Assembly: GCA_030549775.1 (NCBI GenBank) | Contig: CM060175.1 | Span: forward strand, 102,840,922 to 102,904,921 | Source: Tamarix chinensis | Lineage: Eukaryota; Streptophyta; Magnoliopsida; Caryophyllales; Tamaricaceae | Length of the DNA stretch: 64,000 bases | Reading direction: 5' to 3' | In this document: positions 23,351-35,239 of the stretch, one piece after another | Layout: each line of letters starts with the position of its first letter | Numbering within the stretch: the first letter of the stretch is position 1 | Notes under the pieces: generated by a model | Databases searched by the model: none | Seen by the model: the letters and a program-made list of their open reading frames with translations, nothing else | What the model was told of the DNA's origin: nothing | Made by a program: the position numbers and the translations under genes

Positions 23351-24480
23351 TCCAATGTCGGTGCTACATGGTCATACGGGGCGATGAAAGAAAAAAAAGA
23401 AAGGAAGAATGGAAAATTTATGTTTTTTTTATTATAATAAAGTATATATCTATGTATATTTTTATAAAAATTAAAAAAAAAAGAAATTGAATGTATTTTT
23501 AGGATAGAAATAACTAAATATTCGATGCATCAATGCCAACATTTGCAATAAATGTAACTAAATATAAAATACAATTAAAAGATGCAAAACAATTAGAATT
23601 AAAGTTGGTACGTTTATTTGCATACGAGGGAAACGAGACGTGATGTATGGCTTTGCAAGCAACTAGGAATGAACAGTAAAACGCAGATCTTTTCATGGCC
23701 AATACAGTCTCGACACTAGCAAGCAAACTCACATGACCGACGCGGGCCCTCCGAAAACGAGGCGGGGCGTCCACATTCCACAATGAGTGAGCGGAAATGA
23801 AATGAATATTTCAGAAGGAAGGAAAACTTTTTCCACGAGCAACAAGTTGGCTAATCACATCACAAACCTTTTCTTCTTCTTTTCTTTTTTTTTTTTTTTT
23901 TTTTGGCTTCTACCTAACCTCTGTCAAAGCTGCGCTGTGAAAAATAAATCAAAAAAATTGATCGTTGTCGTTCGTTATCTTTTATTTAGGGTTTTGGTTA
24001 AAACAGTACCAAGTCAAAGGGCTAGGGAAATTTAAAAAGAGAGCGCCCGATATCTTTTGGCATTTTATAGTAAAAAAATTTAGGATCTTGACGCATATAT
24101 CTATGAATCGATTTCATATATTTTGTTATGTATGAGAGTCGAGACCAATCATAGAGCTAGGCTAGGGAGGAGGGGTCACTGACGTGGGCTGAGAGAAACC
24201 AAATGTTGCAGATGAATTTCCGGTGGAACAAGTAATTATAATTACAGTTCCACCAATTACCCATCCCTCTCTAACGTAAAAACCGGAACCTTGCATGTGG
24301 TTCTGCCTCCCCTTCGTATGCCGAGGTGATAGAATTGCTGCTTTGCTGTAGGATCTCGACAGGATATACTTGTTGACTGCTAACTTATTTATCAGGGCCG
24401 GGAACAAATTAGTTAAGGCTTGGCGTCCTAAAATATCCGTACGCCTTTCGATCTCATCCATTGCCGTCTCTAATTATGGA
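23350..24480. other. Low-copy-looking, locally GC-richer island without recognised gene
   Basis: Two patches (about 23600-23830 and 24130-24480) are much less AT-rich than their surroundings and show no transposon motifs. A poly-T run lies at about 23885-23904. The minus frame 24162-24461 (99 codons, ATG to stop, beginning MDEIERRTDILGRQ) is the best-looking frame, but I recognise no domain. Without homology it may be chance; noncoding RNA or an organellar insertion are alternatives. Confidence 0.35.
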
Positions 24481-25090
24481 CTACTCCGGACATGAGGTCC
24501 TACCACTAACTAACTAGTTAGGCTCTCTTTTAATTCTTCATTTAATTTGTTCATAACTTATCTAAATCAGCCTTTTAAAATTCGGATGAAAATTTAATCC
24601 CATATCGGTTTGATTTTTGTTTAATTAATCGAGTATAAATCGATTCGATTCTGGATTAATCGATCTAATCGAATCAAATCAGATCATTCATCCTTTATTT
24701 TTATTTCTTATAACTAAAACAACAACTTTTAGCGCATATCATGTCAAATCAGTACAACTAAATTTTCTAGTTCAATTTGATTTTTTCCAATTGTAAAGCT
24801 ATTTTTAAAACCAGATATTTTTCATACCAAAAGACACCTCATTATCCAATTCAACCAACCAATCCGAACTAATTTTCTTATTCATTGACGTATACTCAGC
24901 ACCATAAATTGAACATGTATCTTTATCTGAGATATAACTTTACTTTTAGAGATTTGATCTAATAATAGGATAAAGAGAATAAGGTCTTAGTAAAGTTGAA
25001 AAACTTTAGGCACATAATGGGGATATATAAAAAATTGCTCATTGCAATAATAGGGAACTAATTAGAGATGCACGGAAATCACTTCTAACC
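24480..25090. other. No gene recognised
   Basis: AT-rich sequence with GATTCGAT/AATCGATC clusters near 24640-24690, similar in style to the degenerate repeats at 22 kb. Confidence 0.5.
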
Positions 25091-25095
25091 ATTAA

Positions 25096-25233
25096 GTCCA
25101 TGTTTGGAGTTACTTATCAAAATTAGTTATCCATAATAACTATTTATTTTTAAAAAAATTTAGGCTAAATTTTTTTAAAAAATAAGTAATTATCATAGAT
25201 AATTACTTTTGATAAGTAAATCCAAACAAGCTA
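25096..25233. mobile_element. Fold-back MITE (Tourist-like), copy 1
   Basis: A 138-bp element whose halves are nearly complementary. The left arm is TGTTTGGAGTTACTTATCAA and the right arm read in reverse is TGTTTGGATTTACTTATCAA. The arms continue through AATTAGTTATC/AAGTAATTATC to an AT-rich centre. TAA flanks both ends, consistent with the 3-bp target duplication of PIF/Harbinger-derived MITEs. A relative lies at 42948-43079. Confidence 0.75.
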
Positions 25234-25236
25234 TAA

Positions 25237-26280
25237 AATAGATTGGGTTCGACTAGAGAATCTAGAGTATGGTACAAATCAATAGAAGTATAAGGTATTT
25301 TCAATTTGCCATTTTTTTATAATAAGGGATCCATTCTGGACCTCAATTTGAAGCCTTATTATTTTTACACCAAAAGCTTTAAGTAATATTAATAATTATG
25401 AAAGAAAAAAAGGTGAATTCATTTATAAGTTTATAAATTACATTTACAATAGTAAAATAATACAAGTCTTGATAGCACATTTCAAGCCGTAAAAGAACTA
25501 AAGTAAATTGGTTGGTTATAAATGAATGTATAAACACTACTTTTGTGTGACATGATTTGTAAAATGAGCATTTGATGGGTATATAAAGAAGCAAGCTTAA
25601 GAACACTATATTTCTTCCCTATCCCCTGTCTCCTAGGGTAGCATGAGGCTTGGCAACCATGGTAAATAAGAGAAAGAAAAATTGGTAGCTGATGATGTTT
25701 GTTTCTCGTCTATGAGATATTTAATAATTCTAATCAGTTAAGTTTTATCATTATTTCATAATAAAAATCATTATGATAATAAGATAAATTTTGTAGGCAA
25801 GTTAGTGACAAGATTCAAATAAATTATGATAAATGAGTTGATTTGGTTTATTTATGATAAACGATTTGAACCGAGAGGAATGGCTCACACACCTTTTCGC
25901 ACCAAGCTCAAGGTACACTTGTTTGGATCACTTTTAACTTAATTCGAGCATGAGCCTAAAAAAACTAAATGATCTGAGCTTGAGAAAAAGATATTTTGAC
26001 TTAATTCAAGTCATCAACAGCCCTAGATGAAGGGTTTTGTACATGTACATTGGGTACAAGTGCCCCAACCCTAGATCATGCTTCATTCGAAGGGTTATAT
26101 TCATGTTTGGGTTTGAAAATAAAGAGCATGCCTTAGCTATTTTGGAATAGCACAGTACAATCTTTAATAAGCCTCTTACATTGAAGCTCTTGAAATGAAG
26201 GATGTTGATTGATGCATCTAAGATGCATGTCATTCATCTTTCAATTAAATTCCCCAACCTCCCATTTGAGTTTTGGTTTA
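25237..26280. other. No gene recognised
   Basis: AT-rich intergenic sequence. A patch of GAGC/AGCTC-type degenerate repeat occurs at about 25900-25990, similar to 46570-46950. Confidence 0.5.
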
Positions 26281-28850
26281 TTGATTGACCAAGTAGTACT
26301 ACTAAAGTGTGGGTCATCCACTTTGTATCAATATAATCACTCTAGCTAAGAAAAAGAATTTCCTATGATTTCGGTTGAAGTGAATGTCAAACAATAGATT
26401 TTTGATGTTGTAACCATTATTGATTTTTCCTGCTTCAAAGTTGTCCAACATGTCACATATGATTGGAAGCCTTTCTACTGCCACTTTTATGATAGATTTG
26501 GGCACTCAACTACAAAGTATAGAAAGAGCAAGTATGAATCATTGAAAAAAATTCATATTGAATGGATTGATGTGAGTGATAATAGAGAAGACAAAATAAT
26601 GGAAAAAAATGAATCTAGAACTGACACTAGAGAATGGATACAAAAAAAAACTATCCTTTTAACTTGCTTGGTACCCAAAGTGGATATTGGTATTTTTGAG
26701 ACAATGTATATAGCTAGCACATCTGTAGTGAGTGAAGGTTTGGAAGATTGCACACAATGCCATAGGAAACTTTGTAATATTTAAGTATTCAAAAAAGGGA
26801 TGATAGAATGTTGACATGAAGCCATATGCTTAAGAGCATATAGCTAGTTCATGAAAAAGTAAAGGGATTAATAGAGAGTGTTAAGAGTCATATGGTAGCC
26901 TCAGTAATAATCTGGGTGGAGATGTTTAATCCTCTTAAATGTAAGAGGATTAAATAAGGCCTTGAGATATAAGAAGGTAAGATAATCTTATAGCCACATT
27001 ATTTTAGCTTTGATTTTTTTTCTTGATATAAGAAGCAAATGCCATAATAAGGAAGGAGCTGTTTGTAAAAAAAATGTGATTGGTAAATAATGATGAACTA
27101 TAGTCACTATCGTAACATTTTTGGTTGGTTTACGTGGTACCCTAGTGTTTGGACTATTACCGACATTGCTTCATGTGACCAAGAAGTTTTATAGTTGACT
27201 CATCACTTATAACTTGATGTTTTTAAGGTGACTTTTTTGTATGCTATGAAAACTAGTAATAAAAGGAAAATTTTATGGGATTAATTTATTCATCATAGTT
27301 TTTCTAGGTACCCATGGATTATACTTAGGGATTTCAACGTTGTGCTTCATAATTCCAAGAGGCTCCAAGAAAAGGTAAATAATTCAAATGACAAGATAGA
27401 TTTTGTATAATGTTGCCACCAATTGGGTATTGGTGATCTATAAGCCCATTGTCGATTTTTCACATGGTCTTTCCAAAGAGAAGGTTGTGATGATGTCCAT
27501 AGAAAGCTTGAAATAGCATTAGCAAATATTCATTGGCTAGATGAATTTTTAACCTCGATGGTTGAATTCCAAATTTAGGTTTTATTGGATCATTATCCGT
27601 GTGTTGTTTATCTCTAAGTTCAATTATCATTAAGGAAGAAGCCATTTGTTTTTTTTTTCAATTTTTGTTAGAGAATTAAGGTTTCATGCCTACTTTTGTG
27701 ATCAAATGGAGCAAGTCATTACATGGTAATGTTTTCATGTGGATTTTCACTAGGTTGCAAAAGCTCAAGGTTGATCCAAAGAAGCATAACTAGGATAAAT
27801 ATGGTTCCATCTTCTAGCATGTGGCTGAAACATGGAAGGAACTTGATGATTTGCAATTAATGTTGTTTGGAGTAAAAATATGTCGATGCAGCATTAAGGG
27901 GGTGAGAGAAAGCAATGCAACTTAGGCACAATAATTTATTATGGTGTAAGGAAATGCTTTTCTAGGAAAAGTAATGTGTTCATTGGTTTAATTATGGTGA
28001 TAACAACCATAAGTTCTTTTTCACACTGGTTAAGGAAAGACATCATAAAAAATGAAATATAAGGTTTAGTTGAAGTCTAAGAGATGTTTATAACTTATTA
28101 CTAGGTTTTGCTTGGTTTTATTATAGGTTCTTTGAGATAACTTGATCTAGAATCCATTGATCTTGGTGGATGGATTTCATTAGACCAATAGTAACATTTA
28201 TTTACATCCATACCTGCGGATGAGGTAAGGAATGATTCATTTGGCATATAGGTTATGAAGTTATAGGGTGTATGTGGTGTTAATGCTAAATTTTTCAAAA
28301 AAAAATATGTTGGTGTATTGTTGGGGATGAGGTAGTGCTTATGATGAGGGAATTTTTGTTATATGGTTTATTTCAAGCAGAGTTAATGTTACCTCCCTTA
28401 ATCTTGTCCTCAATGGGTGAAATGCTCAAATGATAAAACCTTCTATATAAGATCATCTCTAAAGTGACAACCCACAAATTATAGAACTTGCTATAGTCTA
28501 TAGCTAAATTATTGCAATCTACCTTTATTAAGGGTTGAAATATTAGCAAGAACATCCTTCTTGTACATGAGCTGGTAAGGAAATATTCTACATGTGGCAT
28601 TTCACCAAAGTATATGATTAAGTTGGATCTCAATAAGGTCTGTGACATAGTTAGTTGGCATTTTCTTTATGGTATTTGGGTGAGTAATGGATTTTCTCTT
28701 CATTTATTAAGATTATAATGACTTAGTTCAACATTGTATCATATTTTATAGCATGTAATGAGACACTAACACCTCCTTTTAAAAGATGTAGAGGCATCAG
28801 GTAAGCTAAACCCCTTTCACCTTATTTATTTGTTCTAGTGATGAATTACT

Positions 28851-29456
28851 TATAATATACTCAAATTTAGGGGAGTATTATATGGATTGATATGGCTACT
28901 TATATCAACATAGTATTCCATCATTTTAGTGATTATGTCCTAAAAACTCCACAGTTAAGTGTGATAGCCGTGAAAAAACTTTTAGGATGGGTTACCCTCT
29001 TGAAAAGTTTCAAAATTTTGTTAAAAATTTCTTTAGAATAGACTCAGGGTGTTAAAATAGTATTAGAGTAAACCCGCGACTATGAGCTGAGCTTGGATGA
29101 GCTAGTCAGTTGCCTAGCAGGACAATTCTTGGGATAAACTATATTGAGATAGTTAGTGGTTGAAGCCCAATGAGGACGTTGTATTCTTTGAGTGGAGGTG
29201 AATGTAACACCCCTAAATTAAGGGGAGTATTATAATGATTGATATGGCTACTTATATCAACATGGTATTCCATCCTTTTAGTGATTTAGTCCTAAGAACT
29301 CCAAAGTTTTAAATATTTTATAAAAACTTCTTAAGAAGCGCTTGAGTAAGGAAAAGGTGTGTTGAAAGGACTCATGTTGATCTGTATAGTTAGCCGATCA
29401 ATGCAAAAGCACTCTAGAATAGCCCCCGTATGGTCGTATCAACTCAGGGCATTAAA
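28851..29456 (+). mobile_element. Cassandra TRIM retrotransposon
   Basis: A 606-bp element inserted in the LINE reverse transcriptase. The 5' LTR is 28851-29056, the internal part 29057-29202, and the 3' LTR 29203-29456. The LTRs share AGGGGAGTATTATA...GATTGATATGGCTAC and TATTCCATC, and end ACTCAGGGYRTTAAA. The primer-binding site TAGTATTAGAGT (29058-29069) is a decayed TGGTATCAGAGC (Met-tRNA type). A purine tract GAGTGGAGGTGAA precedes the 3' LTR, whose TGTAACACCCC start is intact. The 5' LTR carries the 5S rRNA-like segment that defines Cassandra. TTACT duplicates flank the element (28846-28850 and 29457-29461). Removing it restores the LINE reading frame. It encodes no protein and would need enzymes from another element. 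Confidence 0.88.
28945..29011 (+). repeat. 5S rRNA-like domain in Cassandra 5' LTR
   Basis: AACTCCACAGTTAAGTGTG (28945-28963) matches the 5S internal promoter A-box region AACTCCGCAGTTAAGCGTG. AGGATGGGTTACCCTCTTG (28984-29002) matches AGGATGGGTGACCTCCTGG of the C-box region. In Cassandra this region can act as an RNA polymerase III promoter. In the 3' LTR only the AACTCC..AGTT part is recognisable (29301-29312), and the GGATGGGT segment is lost. Confidence 0.8.
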
Positions 29457-30659
29457 TTACTTGAGTAGGTACTTGAGATTGTTAAGGGATAATTCAAAAT
29501 TCAAGTGACATTTTAGGTCTAAATCATTGAAGATTTTTAACTTTACTTTTGATAATAACCTAATTCTTTTTTTATCATGGTGACCTGAAGAGTGCATAGT
29601 ATCTTATGCAAGCATTCTAGAACTTTTCAAAAACTTATAGGTTGGGTATTAACCTTGCAAAATGCACTATTTTTTTAGAGGTGTTGATGTAGGGTTTCAA
29701 ACTACCATTATTGATTTCCTAGGATTCCTTAAAGGGGACTTTCCTATTACTTATTTTGGTATGCCTTTGTCCTCAACTAGAATCTCATCTATTCTATTAT
29801 AACCACTCTTAGAAAAGGTCATGATATCTCTACAATATTGGAATGCTTTATTTCTTTCTTTCACAGGGAGAATTCAACTCATTAAATATGTCACATTCAA
29901 TTTATAATTCTATTTTAGTCAGGTAGATCTTTTGTGATTTATTGTTTCCTAAGATCATTTTTTCTCATCCAACAATAATTGGGGCTTGGGTTTTATCCAG
30001 CTAGAGTTGTGGCATTTTTTTTACCTGAGGGAAGCTACTTTGAAATATTTTTACTAAGAAGGACTTCTTGTGTGTCAAGGGATATATGTTATTTATCTAC
30101 AATGTGCAAATGTCTGGACTTATATGCTTTCAACACATATGTCATGGGTGCTTCAACACGTGATGTTTGTCTTGGATACATTATAACCCTTTATTCAAAG
30201 TTATAAGGAAGTCAGGCATAAGAAGTTTATCATTAGTGGAACTTATAAGAACTTGGGACCAAAGCATTCGAAGAAGTGGTGGAGAATTTGTGTTAGCAAC
30301 CCCTTATTATCACTAGACATTGTATTTTTTGTGGTTGTCCATGCAATATAGAATCCTCATAATAGAAAGGTTGGCCCCACAAGGTATGAGACTGAGTATA
30401 AATTATGGGGGGGTTGTGAAACTTCAACTAGGTCAGTATGGCATTTGTTTATGTAGTGCCCTTTCCTAATTGTCATCTAGAAGAGCATTCAAGCAGTTGG
30501 GGGTAAAAGAGATGTAATGATTACTTAGATGGTAGAGACTAATGCGTTGATAGTGAAGATTTAGCAACTCATATAAAAGAAGCATGTTTTGGTCCCCTTG
30601 TTTGTTGTTTATGTTGTATCCTCCTCCTCCTCCCTCCTCCTCAAATCATGTTTAATATA

Positions 30660-31589
30660 TTAAGGCTAATAAGAAATAAAACCCAATCTTAACATTTTTT
30701 TGAAGATATAAACCCTATGGAATTTGAAATAAATTTACATGTCTAATTCTTTTTTATTTGAAATTCATACCAAGTAAGCATTAAAATAGTGGCACATGCT
30801 ATATGTTGAAAAGTGTGATATTTTTGAAAGTGTGACGCGCTTTAGTCTTTGCAATGTTTTATAATGAGTAATATGCTATCAAATTTATTTATTATGGTAG
30901 ATGAGTAAAAGTGAATGTAATATAAACAACATTATTTGTTCTATTGAAGCTCTACTTTTGGCAATTTTTTATCAATCTAAAAATTTGAGTAACCACTTAT
31001 TATGCTTGAAAGTTATTCTACTATAGAGTCCTATTATCATCTTGAATAAACTATGTCATATTCTCAAAACTAAAGAGGTATGTTAATTTTATAAAAGATT
31101 ATTTTTGTAGATAATATAAATTTCTGTATGTGTTTTTTGGTCTTGCTTATAATCTTCTTTCTTCTTCTTCTTTTTATTGATAGGGGATTGGGGAGGAAGA
31201 TAGGGACACCAGAGGAAAGGGCATCCCTGAAATAGGTAAAGAGGGAAACTCAAATGGCAGAGGGAACTTGAGTAGGCAAGGAGCCCTACAACACCTTAAT
31301 ACTAGCACCAATTGAAGCAAGCCCTCGATGTAATTCGAATCCTAGTTACTAGCATGGGAGCAATGCATTCAGTTGTTGGATCAATGTTAGCACTTAAGTG
31401 AATTTAATTGTTGAAGTATGAAATAGTTTACAGTTATAAAAAAGTGTGAACTTGAATTGATCTAAATATTTTTTAAAGAATAAAATTAAATAATCGAGAA
31501 GGAAAAATTTTGAAAAGGCGTTAGAGGATTGAGTACGAAAAAGAAGGTTATAAGGATAAAAAAAAAGAGGGAGTTACATAGAAGGATGG
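30660..31589. other. No gene recognised
   Basis: Mostly AT-rich. A CTTCTT pyrimidine run at about 31155-31180 is followed by a purine-rich GGGGAGGAAGATAGGG stretch. No termini or coding pattern are seen. The 3.5-kb solo LTR is inserted at the right end. Confidence 0.5.
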
Positions 31590-32999
31590 TGTAATACCCT
31601 ATCCCTAAATCCTTTAAATTGTATTGAAAATTATGTTAATATAAAAGAAATGAAGTTTGGTTTTGAAATGGGCTTGAAATTCTAATAAAAATGTGAATTT
31701 TAGATGTACCAATCGATTGGTTTACATAACTAATTGACTGGTGCATTGGGGGAATTTATATTCTTACCCTAGACAAACTAGTCGACTGGTTTGCCCAAAC
31801 CAATCGACTAGTTTGCCTACGGTTTTATATCCATTTTTTATTTTGATTCGAATTCCTCTCTAATGATTATGAAAAATTCTTATTTGAGTTTAATTATGCT
31901 AATAAGCATGTTTTAGTGCTCTAGGATTATTTTCACAGTAATTAGATTATTACATGATTTTAATTAGTAATTTTTTTTCAAAAAGCCACTTTTAGAGGCA
32001 AGCTTTTTGATTTTCTTACCCTTACCTCTCCCTCTCTATTTTGACAGATGGGGTTGTGAGCTTGACTTTGTGCACCCTTCCTTGACTTGTCAACCAAGCC
32101 CATCTCTAACTGCACTCAACTCCCCACTGCCCCATCAAGTCAGCCCTCACTTCTCGTCTTGCCCACACTCAATATCACCAGTCTCATCCCTCTTTTTCCT
32201 AAGAATGTCAACCAACTTACCCCTATACTTCTCATGTATTGATCCTTTATCATTCCTCACTTTTCCTTATGAAAATTTCACTAAGTATGGAGCATCCTTC
32301 CATTTTCCCCTTTTCCTCCTTCTACTAAGAAACATAGAGGTTCCCTCTATCTTTCTCCTTTGATCTTGTAAGCACTGTGTTCCTTTATCTTTTTCTAATA
32401 TTAGTTTCAGTTTTTTCTTGTCTTCCTTAAACAAGGAAGAATTAAGGTCAAGAAAAGTTAGAGATTTTAACTTCTCTTTTGACACCTTGTTTTTAAGTCA
32501 AAGGTGGTGTTTTGTGTCCCTCTTCTTCTTCTTCTTCTTATTTTCTTAGTTTTTAATGAAGTTTGGAAAGAGAATTTTCAATGGTTTTTACTTTGATTCT
32601 ATTAAGAATCAAAGTTATGCAAGATAGGTCATCCAGTAGGTGTTTTGTGCTAGAAGAATTACTTCAAGATAAGGCATTCTTATCTTTGACATAATTAGGT
32701 TTCTATGCTATATTGGGGTTCCATGTTTTGGTGCTTATATGAGTATGATATAATTGTGTTCCATTTTATGAACATGTGGTATAATTCTCCTCAAGTAATT
32801 ATTTTTGAGATTCTCTAATTTTAAGCGTAAAAAGGGTTGTTTGATCATGATTTGTTTAGATATGTACATTACCAATATCCATATAATTCTATGTGTATAG
32901 CATGTATGCTTATGTGTGTTTTAACATAGATGCCTGCTAGGATTAATATGGTAAAGTGTGGTAAATTTTGGTGTGTGTTCACAAGTTTAGATAGTGTTT

Positions 33000-33470
33000 T
33001 ACCCAAACCATTCAATTGGTTCCTCAAACCCATAGACTGGTTTTGTGAGCAGTTGAATGGTTTAGAGTTTTGGATAGGTTGGTCAAGAGATCAATCGATT
33101 GGTTTGGTTGATTGGTTTTGATGAACAGTATATTACTTAGTTAAACCCACCAACTAGTGTCCCTCCAGACCAAAGCAGTTTGGTCTCTACTTAGACCTAT
33201 CGATCAGTTGGACCAAACCAGTTGTCTGGTTACTATAACCAATCATTCGGTTGGTCAAACCCATTGATCAATTTTTCTACAAGCTAAAATGGGTTAGTCT
33301 CTACTTAGACCCATCGACCAGTTGGACTAAACCAGCCGACTAGTTCATATGAACAGTCAATCGATAAGGCTAACCAGTTGACTGATGCTCTGGTTTTGTT
33401 TTGGTCTAGGTATAGTACAACCAGATCAGTCAACTAGTCTAAAGAACATATCAATTGGTTCGGCTAAAAA
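33000..33470 (+). repeat. Cluster of CCAATCGACTGGTTTG-like palindromic repeats
   Basis: Variants such as AACCATTCAATTGGTT, GATCAATCGATTGGTTTGG and ACCCATCGACCAGTTGGACT recur about every 20-45 bp. An approximately 110-bp longer unit, starting GGTCTCTACTTAGACC or GTCTCTACTTAGACCC, appears twice (about 33183 and 33297). Perfect palindrome ACCAATCGATTGGT is at 31708-31721, near the LTR start. Confidence 0.65.
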
Positions 33471-33599
33471 CCGCCTGATTGTTATAAATTATTATGTTTT
33501 CCTTAGGCCTTTTGTATGATACTTCCATGAATTTACAACATTATAATTATGATTTTAATTATGAATGACCTAATTTAATATGAATCACCATGATGGTAT

Positions 33600-34330
33600 T
33601 TGAGACTTGATTTTGATTAACTTTGGTGTTATCTTTAAACACCCAATTATGCCTTGTGTTGATTTGGCGTCATCCTTAAACACCAAAATGGTGACTTTAA
33701 TGCCTTGGGATATGTTTGGTGTTATCACTTGGAAACGCTCAATTTGGCTAAATAATGGATTTTAGATGTGTTTGGTGTTATTACTTTGAAACACCCAATT
33801 ATATTATGAGTGGACTTTGTTGAGATTTGTGATATCACTTATACATAAATATTTGGTTTAAGATTTCATTGGAGTATTTTTCTCCGACTCTTGGGGTAAC
33901 TGCCGAGAGTTAGTGGGTGGGTCATCCTTGGTTATATATTTTTAACTTGGTACCTATTTTTTTCTCTACCAGGTTGTGGTTGGTAGGGGAGTAAACACAT
34001 ATCTTTAAGGTATACTGTGGTAAGCCGGTATGGCATCTGTGTTCAATACGGATGGATGAGGTATCCCAGTACAAGCCCCCTAGCACTTTGTATTGTCCAT
34101 TACTTAGGCGGGTGTGGTATCCCAACTTTTTACCCCTCGCAACAGATATATTCAAGTTATGGTGGTGAGGTATCCCAATATAATCCCTCTTTGTATACTT
34201 CAACCACGTGTGGTGGGTGTGGTATTCCAATTTGTGGCAGGTGCACTCAATGTGTGGTGGGTGTGGAATCCTTGAAGAAAGCCCCTTCGATGTATCCTAA
34301 CCTTGTGTGATAGGTGTGGTATCTCATTGT
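33600..34330 (+). repeat. Hypervariable tandem-repeat block of the 3.5-kb LTR
   Basis: There are two adjacent arrays. In 33620-33860, units of about 70-100 bp carry TTTGGTGTTATCACTTGGAAAC and CACCCAATTAT. In 34010-34330, units of about 55-65 bp carry TGTGGTGGGTGTGGTATCCCAA. Open frames on both strands of 33922-34310 simply follow these repeats and have no known domain. Confidence 0.6.
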
Positions 34331-35118
34331 AATTATCTTGTGCTACCATGACTTTTTTTCATGGTGGAGAACTCGGTGTGGTTTAATGAACTATCTTATT
34401 AACTGGAACTTATGTGGTCACTAAAAGAGGAATTATAATATGATTTACATTTTATGAATGGCATGTATTATTGTATTTCTATAATTCCATGATTTTTATG
34501 CAAGTATGCTATGTTGTACTTGAGTTATATCATTATAACATCATAATTCTAGTATGTGACTTCATTGTGTTGCATGAGCCTTATATGTTTTAGGTAGTGT
34601 GTTTTACCGGTACTTCACCGTATTGATACTACACTTGTGTGGTCATTGTGATGATATAACTTTTGATCTGGGGAATAGAGGATGATTTGCGGGGTTATAT
34701 CTCTCAGTTGGAGTATGTTGAGGGTAATGATGTGGGTCATTGCTTGGGGTTCGAGGTTTATGATTGTGCCTAAGAGTTAGGCTAACCCATTACTAGTATT
34801 TTGCCCACTAAGTTGGGATATTTTTGTATTTTTGATTATTTAAACTCTTGAATCAGATTCCTGTATTTGATTTTGTAAAATTATCAAGTTCATTCTATCT
34901 ATAATATGGTTATAGTCTTTATTATCTTGTATTGTGACATTATTGTTATGATCATGCATTCCTTATTCCATTTTGCCTTGCATCAGGCATAGGTTAAGTA
35001 ATGATCACACCTCTCTCAAAGTCGATGCGGCGGTAACATTCCCTGATTTTGTGTTTCAAATGCTTCTGCATTGTCTTGAAAACAAAATTTTCTAGTACAA
35101 AAATTAGGGGTGTTATAG

Positions 35119-35239
35119 GATGGTGTGCCAACAATGGTGGGAAATAAATAAAAAAAAGAAATAAAAATGAGGATAGGAAGAGGAAAAGGTTGAGTAAGAA
35201 ATGGAAGGGGGGAAAAGAAATCAGGGCATATATTTAGAG
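35119..35239. other. Purine-rich flank
   Basis: A/G-rich sequence to the right of the solo LTR; it continues the pre-insertion sequence on the left (GAAGGATGG...TGTGCC). Confidence 0.5.

Larger units (their letters stand above)
26290..30660 (+). pseudogene. Degenerate L1-type LINE, interrupted by a Cassandra element
   Basis: The ORF1 zinc knuckle is visible near 26450 as YDWKPFYCHFYDRFGHST, matching the plant LINE CCHC pattern. ORF2 follows: endonuclease strand ILRDFNVVLHNSKR (near 27330), FFTWSFQREG and KLEIALANIHWLDEF, then the linker GDNNHKFFFTLVKERHHKK. The reverse transcriptase core (28440-28850) gives LLYKIISKV, NISKNILLVHELVRKY and MIKLDLNKVCDIVSWHFL, then SPYLFVLVMNYL. The gene is cut there and resumes after 29461 with LSRYLRLL. 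Beyond it, the usual FADD box is altered to FTFDNNLILF, and KCHIFFGGVDAG-like and GRIQLIKYVTF motifs follow. A zf-RVT-like tail (VWHLFM.CPF) lies near 30440. Stops and frameshifts throughout show that it is dead. Confidence 0.85.
31590..35118 (+). mobile_element. 3.5-kb solo LTR
   Basis: The element starts TGTAATACCCTATCCC and ends ATTAGGGGTGTTATAG. GATGG flanks it on both sides (31585-31589 and 35119-35123), and with one more G the match is GGATGG. It is a single LTR with no gag-pol. Order inside: AT-rich start, ACCAATCGATTGGT palindromes (31708-31830), pyrimidine-rich tract (31990-32560), more palindromic repeats (33000-33470), tandem blocks (33600-34330), then the 3' region. The layout resembles the 5-kb copies, but it is shorter and probably a different subfamily. 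Confidence 0.8.

Noticed and set aside
33922..34310. Overlapping 97- and 102-codon frames on opposite strands
   Set aside because: Both follow the 55-65-bp tandem units of the LTR and lack any known domain.
34740..34760. GGGGTTCGAGG as part of a tRNA gene
   Set aside because: No acceptor or anticodon arms can be formed around it.
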